Assembly (NCBI GenBank): GCA_946122785.1
Contig: CAMGYJ010000010.1
Span: 30,793,608-30,857,607, forward strand
Direction of reading: 5' to 3'
From: Linum tenue
Taxonomy: Eukaryota; Streptophyta; Magnoliopsida; Malpighiales; Linaceae
DNA: 64,000 nt
In this document: piece by piece, positions 55,648 through 64,000 of the stretch
How the letters are laid out: each line of letters opens with the position of its first letter
How positions within the stretch are numbered: the stretch's first letter is position 1
Made by a program: the position numbers and the translations under genes
Notes under the pieces: model-generated
The model's database searches: none
What the model was told of the DNA's origin: nothing
The model's input: the letters and a program-made list of their open reading frames with translations, nothing else

Positions 55648-56905
55648 GATGCTCACCATATAGTCTGCTATAGGGGTACGAACAATGTGCTCCCATGGAA
55701 TGACACCATCTTACCCTTTCTAAGAATGGCAAGGTTGGATTCGATTAGGCACTTTGTAGGGATAAAGATTGACCGCCAACTCATCACAACATTGGTGGAG
55801 AGATGGCTCAAGGAGACACATTGCTTCAACTTTCGTGAAGGCTAGTGCACATCACAGTGAAGGACATTGCCATCCTAACCGATTTGCCCATCAATGACGA
55901 TGTTGTGTGTGTGGAAGATCATCCACCACATTCAAATATTGACGAGATGAGAAGTTGGCAGTATTTGCTACGGAACACCTTGGGATTGTCGTGCCAGAAA
56001 AGGGAAGAGGATATATGAGGATGATACCATTGAGGAGAAGCCAAGTATCCATCACTTGGCTGACATCGGAGATCAAGAGGAGGCACGATCTTGATGAAGA
56101 TGGCATTCCCCTCATAGAGGAAAGTGAGGAGGTGGATAAGGATGCCTACGCGCTTGTCTACAATGATCAGAGGAGTGTTTTTCCCGAAAAATCTAAAAAA
56201 CTTAATCAGAAATGGATGTTTGAAGATCCTCCTTGGTGATTGGGAGGATATGGGGAACCTGAGCTAGGCATCCGCTTACCTAGCCCATATCTACCGCTCC
56301 CTCTGTAATGCAACTTTGAAAGCGATCAAGGAGATTGATGGGTCGATCTTCATAGTCCAATTTTGGGCTTGGGAGATTGAACCGGTCTCAGATCCCAACA
56401 AGAAATGGGGACCCGACCATCCATATAGACTCCAAGCTTATGGTTGTAGGTAAAATTCTCTGATCCCAGTCATAGCTACCACCTTTTTTTGTACTACTTC
56501 ATGATTTTATAGTACAATCGTTAGTGTTGTTATAACATTGTATGATTTTCCTTATGAATAAGGTGACTTGGGCAAACAACATGCGATAACCTTGTCGAGC
56601 ACAAGCTGGAAGAGTATCGTAGGGGGCTTGATCACCTCGGGAAGTAGAGGTAACCATCATAATACATCTACTTTCATTGCTATTATCAAAGTGCATTAGT
56701 ATATTTATTGATGGTTAAATTTGGTCCTCACCTTTGTAGCTCGTATTCGATCCGTACCTTGACAACGTCGTTCACCATCACATCCACAAATTCTCGTTGC
56801 ATCCCGCTCAATGGTGCACACGAGTCCCACTCATTTATCACCATATTATTGAGTGACACTTGTAGGATTGATGCTTACGACAATTCGGACGAGAGCAATG
56901 CTTAC
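55648..56905 (+). pseudogene. PMD (plant mobile domain) gene remainder, disrupted
   Basis: After an AG acceptor the frame reads PWNDTILPFLRMARLDSIRH, ITTLVERWLKETHCFNF, then a stop and frameshift, then VHITVKDIAILTDLPINDD, matching the PMD order (WRPETHTFHL, VTLQDVAVLLGLPIDG). Further on, ASAYLAHIYRSLCNATLKAI and EIDGSIFIVQFWAWE give the W-A-W-E box. In-frame stops at 55845, 56274 and 56586 show that it is a pseudogene. PMD proteins occur both in Mutator elements and as domesticated MAIN-type regulators; the facing Mutator transposase favours the element origin. Confidence 0.7.
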
Positions 56906-57173
56906 CCTTAGAGATCCCTGAAAGTCAAAAGGCGTATCACGGGAAAGATGGTTGTCAAGGCAAGCGAATGCATGTGTTGGTCTTCTTTGAGTGTTGTATT
57001 TAATTTATTTTGAGTTCTAAAATTATGACTTATTTGAGTGGTGTGTTTATTTTGATTTAAGTTAATCAAGTTGGATTATAATGACAAATTTTGGTCGATT
57101 TTGCAAAAAGCCATGACTTTAACCTCACACAAAAGCCAACTACATAATTTGGAATTAACAACAATTAAGCAAT

Positions 57174-58065
57174 CTAAGCGCCGTTATCCAGGTTCATCAC
57201 GTCTGGCCCTGGATTCTGAGGGCCAATTGGTCCAGGACATTTTCGTTTATCATGCCCTGGAACTTTGCAGACAGAACACCGTCCTAGCCCTAGCGGTGGT
57301 CTTCCACTTTGATCCATCTCATTAGGAATCCTCTTTACCCTCGACCGTCCTGGTTCACGCCTTAGTGCGATTGGTGGGATGATCACCTTTCCTTCATACT
57401 CTGGCCAATAAGCTTCATCCGACAATGCACGAAAACTCCTTCCATAGCATGTTTTGAGTGAGTCGATGTTGAAGAAAGGACTGACGAAGTGAATGGGGTC
57501 TTTGCTCCCGTGCTTGATTACGACCATTGCATGAGAACAAGGGAGACCTCTATCGTAATACTTCAGGCAAGATCACTCCTTTTTTTTTTGTCTTGAAGTT
57601 GACCTTTACTTCATGGCGATGCCCCCACGTCTACCATCCTCTTAGTGCCCAGTCTCGACTATATACTCGCTAGCATTTTGATTCATAACAGTGACTCTGT
57701 GTCGACTGCTATTCCGATTGTCTTTGTCCATTATTTCTATGGCTTTATCGAAGTGGACCTTACCCTGTGCCTCCCTCTTCGCAGTCCAGTGGAGTCGATT
57801 GACGAACCATTGGTTAGTTTTCCAATACGTCCTCTCAACAATGGCAGATAAGGGCAGTGCACGAACACCTTGTAGAAATTGATACTCTCACTTGAGTTTG
57901 TTGTGGCAAAATCCCACCTGGTACCTCCATCCTTATGAAAAGTCCACATGGTTAGGTCATGTTGATCCAGCCACTACACACCTTCGGGGCATAGCTCATA
58001 AATCTTCTGCAGCTTCTCCTTGAATTTCTTCTCTTGGTAGGCAACAACTGATGAATACATAGACA
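57174..58065 (-). pseudogene. C-terminal part of a Mutator (MULE) transposase
   Basis: On the minus strand: FKEKLQKIYELCPEG, a stop, WTFHKDGGTRWDFATTNSSE, then after a frameshift WKTNQWFVNRLHW, EVKVNFKTK, and LKYYDRGLPCSHAMVVIKHG, the Cys/His part of a SWIM zinc finger. The end has SDEAYWPEYEGKVIIPP and a CCHC knuckle, CSVCKVPGHDKRKC. This order is that of MuDR-type transposases; the catalytic DDE half is missing upstream, where the repeat arm at 58086 begins after an intron acceptor. The gene lies tail-to-tail with the PMD gene, about 270 bp apart. Confidence 0.85.
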
Positions 58066-58085
58066 AAAGCATAAAGTAAGGAGAT

Positions 58086-58308
58086 ATTCGTATTGGTTGT
58101 TTTCAATAATTCAAAGCAATACAAATACACTCGTAAGACTCTTAGAAGATGTATACATCTCCTTAGAAACACCAGCTTTTTGACAGAAAAGGGGGATCTG
58201 AAGATCGTTTAACACCAATTTCCCAGGAAATGGGAGGATCATGATGATCGCTTAAGACCCCATTTCCTTAGGCATGCATCTCTTTATAAAGATTCTAAAG
58301 AAGTGTTG
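58086..58308 (-). repeat. Right arm of the long inverted repeat
   Basis: Inverted copy of 51210-51738 without the MITE, roughly 85-90 percent alike by eye. It lies just upstream of the first surviving transposase exon, probably in an intron, and its outer edge touches the LTR retrotransposon. Confidence 0.85.
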
Positions 58309-58323
58309 TATTTATTTCATAGC

Positions 58324-59522
58324 TGATTCGAGTTCAATTACACATATTTTAGCCCTCATTTCTTGATTCTTTGACTTCGTTATCATCGTCCCACGCCCTA
58401 TTTTACGCTATGTTGTGCTTCTTTGGTCACATTTCAGTGCCTAGTACAGGTGGGGAGGTCCGGGACGAGTTTCGGGTCATTCGAAGGTCAAAACAAGCCA
58501 AAAAGTGGAGGCTGACTATTCACGGACTGGAAGCAAATGTCATGCCCTGAGACCATGAAAATCACCCCCAGATCGTGAAGTGGCCAAATTCCAGAGCAGT
58601 TTCGCATCTCACTAGAGTTCAACCAGTTCACGATCGCTAATACCGTGAACTCAAGCCCCAGACCGTGAAGTTGACACTGTTGGGAAAATATAAAGACAGC
58701 AGCAGGGAGAGAGAAATGAGAGTTCGTTTTTGGAAAAGAATTTGATTCTCTCTCTAGGGTTTCGACCCAAAACACCAAAGGGGAGTTCTAGTGAGTGAGA
58801 AAGAGAGTTTTTGAGTGATCATGGAGATTAATTGAAGGCATTGATCAAGCTTGGAAGCAAGGAATCAAGCCTAGAAGAAGAAGATCTTGGGCTCCAATTC
58901 GTAATTTCTCTCTTCTCTCTCTAGAAACTCACCCTCTTCTCTTGGGTTTAAGAACCCTAGTTCTAGATTTTGATTGGGTGTTGATGTATGTAACACTTTC
59001 CATGTTTGATTGTTGATTTTACTTAATTGATGGATGTTTTCATGAATGACATGAGTTTGGTTTCCATAGCATGTCAATTGAGATTTTGACCTAGGAGGGG
59101 AACAATCCCCTTAGAGCCCTTTTCTTGGCGTCTTCGGGTCACTGCTCACCCTATATCATACGGGTAATCCCCGAGGGAGTCGATTCCATCAATCTCCTAC
59201 GATATAGCGTTGCCCTAGGTTGAATAGAGGATACCCCATTCATCGATTTGTCGTTCGGGGTCATTCCCGAGGGATTCCATCTCCTAACGATAGAGTATTT
59301 GAGTCGATCGAGCTAGGAGGATACCCAACATCGATCCAAAGGATGGACTTAGGACGATTCAACCCAAGAGAGCTCCCAACCTTGTAAATAGATAGGTTAG
59401 TGGTTAGCTAGGTTGGTTAGTTTAATTCTCTTAATCACTATCCTAGGTTGCTTGCCCTATGCTACACACGTTTGGCGGTTATGCTTGACCGTCGATCGGG
59501 ATGTTGTAATTGGAACGAGTCA
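58324..59522 (+). repeat. 5' LTR (about 1.2 kb)
   Basis: Begins TGATTC and ends GAACGAGTCA just before the primer site. Its first 67 bases and last 49 bases are shared with the 3' LTR. Contains leader-type CTCTCTCTAGGGTTTCG around 58748. Confidence 0.82.
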
Positions 59523-59528
59523 AGTTTT

Positions 59529-59546
59529 TGGCGCAATTGTCGGGGA
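59529..59546 (+). other. Primer binding site, tRNA-Asp type
   Basis: TGGCGCAATTGTCGGGGA lies six bases after the 5' LTR and resembles TGGCGCCGTTGCCGGGGA, the site complementary to tRNA-Asp used by Athila and Ogre/Tat elements. Confidence 0.85.
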
Positions 59547-59705
59547 ACTATTCTAGGTTATTAGAAAAGGGTTAGGTCATTATTTTAGCCGTTTTGTTTT
59601 GTTTTTGGTGTTTCGTTTGTGTTTTGTTCACCCACTCTTCTCTTATAAGGGTGGTGTGTGTTTGTTTGATTTTGTTTTTGTGTTTTTGTTTGTGTAGGCT
59701 GACTC

Positions 59706-60575
59706 ATGGATCCCAATGGCTTCTACAACATGTGGGGGTATCCACAACTACCCGAATGGGGGTACCCTGGACCTTCATGGAGTAGTCAAGAAGGTGGAAG
59801 CCAAGGACCGGGTTCTATGATCAACCTCCCTTCCAAGAAGAAGAACCATACCAATGGGGATATTAAGAGGCTCCCCATATAAAGAAGATTTCCCTCCACA
59901 AGTCGAGGAGAAATCCAAGTAGGAGTTGACAATGGAAACTTTCATGGGACAATCCTCAAGACCATTTGCCACTCCACAACCGGAGCCAAAGAGCCAATTG
60001 GAGCTCATGGTGGAGCGGTTTGCTCGAGGCACCGATGAAGGGTGCTCGAACTTGGATCTCCCGCAACCCGAAGTGAAGTCAAAGTTGGAGCTTGCCATGG
60101 AGAAATTTGAAAGAACAAGCTCCAACACAGATTTCCATCCCCTCCCTCCACCCGATTTGACACTTGAAAAGAAGGTGACATGAGCTTGTGCAAGCTATCG
60201 CCTCTCATCATTGGAAGAGAAAGAGGAGGTTGAAGGAGTGATCAATGAAAAACGTTTGGAGCAAGACGAACTCACCTCGGAGAGCTCCCGTGGTGAGGAT
60301 GAACAAGAAGGTTGCATTGCCGACCCTCATCACTTTCCCCTTCCTGAGAGCAACTTTGAAGACCAAGTCACGAGTGTGGAGGAGCAAGAGAATACTTTTT
60401 ATGATCTTGCATTGCATCTTACCCTCCAAACCATGCTTGAAGACATGAATGGGACGGAGAAGGAAGAGGTTGAAGAGGAGGAAGAGAGCATCGAGAAGGA
60501 GGAAAATCTTGATTGTTCCCAAGGGGAGGAACACATTGAGGAAGAAGGAAGAGAGGTTGAAGATGAAGTAGAATG
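59706..60575 (+). pseudogene. Gag-like remnant of the LTR retrotransposon
   Basis: Starts MDPNGFYNMWGYPQLPEWGY, the Pro/Tyr-rich opening seen in many plant non-autonomous elements. Frameshifts follow; downstream pieces read ETFMGQSSRPFATPQPEPKS, then two similar KS(Q/K)LEL(M/A)(V/M)E(R/K)F repeats and a long Glu-rich stretch (60430-60570). No zinc knuckle or enzyme domain. Breaks at about 59870, 59925 and 60183 make it non-functional. Confidence 0.6.
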
Positions 60576-63500
60576 AGAAAGAGAGGTCCAAGATGAGGAT
60601 GAGGTCAAGGTGGATGAAGCATCTACAAGTTACAAGAGCTAGAAATGCTTTCCACCCGACCTCGATGCACTTTTGGAGAAGGAATCGTTTGCGGCTCTTT
60701 GCCAAGTCAAGGCCAAACCATCGGCAATCCCCCTTGGTGGATATGATGGAAGTCAAGCGAGTTTTCACTGCATTGTATGGGGAAAGTAGAGGAAAGAAGA
60801 AGGAAAGAAGGAGAGGTCTCATGGGTGGAGCCTCATGATAACTCAAGTTCACGAGCACACAATAATGGATTCGTCCAAAGCTCGTGTCTTGAGACACCAC
60901 CTCACCGACGAGAACCTCAACTTCAAGAAGGCTATTGGATAGACCAAAACTTGAAGAGCAACTGTCTGGCTCACGATGTTAAAGAAGCGCTTGATGGGAG
61001 GCAACCCATTCCAGCGGTTTGCATCTCTTTTCCTTTCAATAAGAAGACCATTGGAGAGTTTTTTGTGGTGTTCTGCCGTGGCCTTTCCCTTCCAGATCTC
61101 ACCCGCACTCCGCTCCCGGTCACAAACATTCACACCCTATCCGGTAACATTGTTCTACCTCCTTATTTTATGCCATTGAGGGCAATGTCGAGCTTAAGTG
61201 TGGGGGGTAGTCTATTATGCATGTTTGTGTGAATGATTGGTGTGATTTTGAATGCTTTGGAGCCTAGTTGTTTGCCCAAAATTTTAAAATTTGAGGGCTC
61301 TAAGCATGGCATATTCATTGTGGCCGTTTGTGGGAGAATCTTGTGTTTATTGGCATTAACCTTGGATTGATTGCTTGCGGTCAAGTGCATCCTATTATGA
61401 TGACTGAGAATTGCATTAGGATAGTGCAAATGTTTAGTTCTCATGTGTGCGGAAATGAATGAATGTCTTGACTTGATTACTTCATGATTACAATGCCATG
61501 CATCAAATTTTGAAATTGGAATGGATAATTGGGTGGCTAGGTAGCCATGTGAGTTTTGTGTTGATCGTCTTTTTCATGTGTGATAGATCCCTCTCGCCAT
61601 GGTGTGTAACATTCACCGTTGTCACTAGTGAGTATGATGGAGGCATAGGATTAGTCCACACCAAAAAGTTGATTGTCCTGAAACATCTTATTCCCTAGTC
61701 AACCCCTTTGAGTCGTGTGACTTTGGGTCGTTCTCATGTTAGGAGCTTGTAGCTTTTTGAGCTTAATGGTGATCGAAAGAACGACCCCCTTCCTTTCTTT
61801 GTGTCTAAACCGTTGTGAGTCATCCTTGTGTCTCGAAATTCTCACTTTTGAGCTCCATTGAGGTTCTACATAGGTGGATTTTGCACGGTTCTTGCTAGGA
61901 ATGAAAAGGTAGTGTTGGAGGAAAGATCATAATAGAGAGCATTGTTCGTTAAGTGTAAAAATGGCATGTGTTTGGCTCTCTAATACGCCCTCGAAAAAAG
62001 GAAAAGGAAAGGAAAGTAGGAAAAAGGAATTGAAAAAGAGGTAATAAACGGGGTAAATAAAGATAGAGAGTTTACATGAGGAAATGATGTGTATGCTCTA
62101 AAAGGGGTTTGTTGACCTCCTTCACTACTATGATTGAATTGTGGATAGCAAGATAGGCCGAAGAAGTGTGCTCGAATAAAGTTCGTGATTGGTAGTGGTA
62201 TGGAAGAAGGGAAGTGTGGTTTTGGCCGATGCTAGTGGCCTTTGTTTGTAGGAAAGGTTCTAGTCGAAACCTTTGAACCTTTGCTTTTAGGTTGAATATG
62301 TAGAACCTCATGCTTTTCTTGCCACCACCCAAAATGACTTTTCCCCATGTCCAAGACCCTTGCCAGTCATTTGAACCCGTGTCTAAGACCTCCGGACAAG
62401 CTAGTCACGACAACCACCTTGTGAACTCTAGCGTTTAGAGGTTGCTGCCGTGGTGAAGAGACAATAGGGTTGAGTGTTGATAATTGTGCACATCTTTTGC
62501 ACCAAAAGGTCCTGACCCCACTGGTCGAGAGTAAGTGATTCATTCACATTATGCATGTTCATATATTATCCCGGTAAGGACATTTGTCTCACTTTCTGAT
62601 GCGACCCCGCTCATCCCGCATGACGTCACTCGAGCTCAAACTAGATTTCTACATGGACCATGGTTCAAGAGACGATTTAAGAGGTTTAAAGAGAGCTTGG
62701 AAGCATTCAAGGTGGAAGAAAAGGTCATTGCAAGCAAGGCCTACGAGTTTGTTGATGTGAAATCAATTGGCAGAATATATAATTCTCGTGGTCCAAAGAT
62801 GAAGGTCCGAGTACGACGATACAAGGATCAAATGGGATCATTCTTGATGGACGAGGACTTGCTAGAAGGAAAGTCCATCACATTGCTACGATTTATGGAC
62901 TAGAATGAAGAGAATATGGGCTTGGTAGAAGGAAGGAAGATCTCCCATGGTGTGAACACAAGGTGTGAAAGGAATACAAGTGTGAAAGGAATATCAGGTG
63001 TGAACACAAGCCATGCGAGGGAGGATTGCAAGGCTAGAATCTAGGTAGTTGTTGACCAAGTCTTTTCCTTGTCTTTTAAGGATTGTGTTTACTTTTCCTT
63101 TAAGGTTTTGTTTTCCTTTTAATTGTAGGATTTGGTCATTTGTTTGCTTTCTTTCTTAGTTTAGGATTGGATTTTCGTTGCCTATATAAGGAGGACGAGT
63201 CCCTCATTGTAATACATTCAATTATCAATCAACTTTCAAGTTACAAGTTCATACGAACTAGTTCTTTGTGCAAGCTTCTGTTGAGAGTCCTCCAGGAGTT
63301 TCACGTGTCTCTTATCAACTAGAGAACGCGTCTAGTTGTGGCGAGCTTCTACCCAATAGCGATTGGCCTTATTCACGAGTGGGTGATTGTTTGATTGGTT
63401 TCATATACCAATTGGCCTTTCACACGAGTTGGAATCTGTTTGATCGTGTTCCATCATTATCTTTTGTTCGAGTTCTTGTTCGTTGGAGAAAAGCTTCGAA

Positions 63501-63841
63501 AGCCCATAAAAAGTAGGAAAGCTGCGTACTTTGGTCACATCACTTTCGTTTGTTCCTTGGACTTGAGTTCTATGCATGATTAGTTGTGGTTGATGAGTAG
63601 CAAGGTCGAGACTTTTATTGATTTGTGAATAGGGTGAGAAATTTTTGTTTGCACGTTCTTAATGCATTCAAATGTCGTTTATGGTGGGTGCCGGTATTGC
63701 TTGTGCCGGTTCATTTGTTGATGCCAAATAAACATTGAGAATCATCCATTGCGTGCCCTTTGATTTGTCCCCAAGTTTTTGTTGTTAGGTTGAAATATTA
63801 CCTTGTTTGAGATTGGTTTGGTTGGGGACAAGCAAACGTTC
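60576..63841 (+). other. Interior of the LTR retrotransposon without enzyme domains
   Basis: Includes a purine motif AAGTGTGGGGGG at 61194-61205 and a frame at 62535-62903 reading HDVTRAQTRFLHGPWFKRRF and FKESLEAFK. The latter resembles the tail sequence (GPMTRARAKR, FKEAL) that follows polymerase genes in related elements. No RT, RNase H or integrase found. Confidence 0.6.
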
Positions 63842-63854
63842 AAGTGTGGGGGTG
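63842..63854 (+). other. Polypurine tract
   Basis: AAGTGTGGGGGTG sits immediately before the TG of the 3' LTR, the expected site of plus-strand priming. Confidence 0.8.
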
Positions 63855-63970
63855 TGATTCAAGCTCAATTACACATACTTTTGCCCACATTTCTTGATTG
63901 TTTGACTTCATCATCATCGTCGGTGGTTATGCTTGACCGTTGAGCGGGATGTTGTAGTTGGAACAAGCCT
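63855..63970 (+). repeat. 3' LTR, internally deleted to 116 bp
   Basis: Matches the first 67 bases of the 5' LTR (to ATCATCGTC), then jumps to its last 49 bases (GGTGGTTATGCTTGACCG, as at 59474). Relative to the 5' LTR about 1.08 kb (58391-59473) is missing. Ends GAACAAGCCT before the ATAGC duplication. Confidence 0.85.
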
Positions 63971-64000
63971 ATAGCATATTTTCACAGTTAACAAAATTAA

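Larger units (their letters stand above)
58324..63970 (+). mobile_element. Non-autonomous LTR retrotransposon (5647 bp, 5-bp target duplication)
   Basis: The element starts TGATTCGAGTTC and its 3' copy starts TGATTCAAGCTC. The flanks carry the perfect pentamer ATAGC (58319-58323, 63971-63975). Order: 5' LTR, primer binding site, gag-like remnant, long non-coding centre, purine tract, short 3' LTR. No protease, integrase or reverse transcriptase motif was found on either strand, so it must have relied on another element. The primer site and the purine-strand motif AAGTGTGGGGG (also at 61194) fit the Athila/Tat part of Ty3/Gypsy. Confidence 0.9.

Noticed and set aside
51210..58308. One giant terminal-inverted-repeat element with LINE, PMD and transposase as cargo
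   Set aside because: PMD exon 1 (50962-51081) lies outside the left arm, and the LINE sits in the same PMD intron as that arm; independent insertions explain this better.
58086..58323. Solo LTR interpretation of the inverted repeat arm
   Set aside because: No TG..CA borders with matching 5-bp flanks on either copy, so I list it only as a repeat arm.
60208..60900. 230-codon minus-strand frame
   Set aside because: It is antisense to the Glu-rich gag-like stretch; the hydrophobic reading (many Leu, Phe, Ser) is the reverse of GAA/GAG codons.
1..64000. Bacterial-type systems, CRISPR arrays or phage genes
   Set aside because: Direct repeats here lack unique spacers of even length; all recognised genes are plant nuclear genes or plant transposons.

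Overview
This is nuclear DNA from a dicot plant. The genes have many short exons with GT-AG introns, the intergenic DNA is AT-rich, and about half the window is plant transposons (hAT, Mutator-like, LINE, LTR retrotransposon). Nothing bacterial, viral or organellar was seen. The species cannot be named from the sequence alone. Gene models were built by hand from splice signals, reading frame and remembered family sequences; no search was run.

Five host genes were reconstructed. (1) 10293-11807 (+), a membrane-anchored SAM-dependent methyltransferase-like protein, 2 exons, 473 aa. (2) 12161-14803 (-), cyclin H (CYCH;1), 13 exons, 329 aa. (3) 15405-15971 (+), a single-exon J-domain protein with a C-terminal membrane segment. 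(4) 33828-38395 (+), the plant SnRK1 beta-gamma subunit SNF4/KINbetagamma, 13 exons. (5) 41191-48760 (-), an ALWAYS EARLY (LIN9-type) protein, 18 exons, 1019 aa. The exon lengths of each model sum to an open frame. As I recall, CYCH;1 neighbours an ALY gene in Arabidopsis, and methyltransferase and DnaJ genes lie near another ALY gene, so the window is probably a conserved block opened up by transposons.

Layout. 1-9700: repeats, LINE and Mutator-like fragments, a small hAT element with target duplication (4989-5347) and a Pack-MULE-like element (6950-8769). 10.3-16 kb: gene cluster. 16172-20314: a hAT element with an 8-bp target duplication and an intact transposase frame. 20.3-33 kb: gene-free, with solo terminal repeats, minisatellites, two tandem LINE RNase H fragments and three large tandem duplications. 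33-38.4 kb: SNF4, with a 477-bp hAT element whose target duplication copies a 3' splice site. 39426-40762: a Pack-MULE carrying the start of a CDPK-related kinase gene. 41-49.7 kb: ALY. 50-58.3 kb: a nested ruin of a plant-mobile-domain (PMD) gene facing a Mutator transposase, with a LINE in a PMD intron, inverted repeat arms, and a MITE inside one arm. 58324-63970: an LTR retrotransposon with 5-bp target duplication, tRNA-Asp-type primer site, gag-like remnant and no polymerase.

The host genes do not form one pathway. Cyclin H (CDK-activating kinase/TFIIH), ALY (DREAM/MuvB-type cell-cycle transcription) and SNF4 (energy-sensing kinase) are all regulatory, but their linkage looks like inherited gene order rather than an operon-like system.
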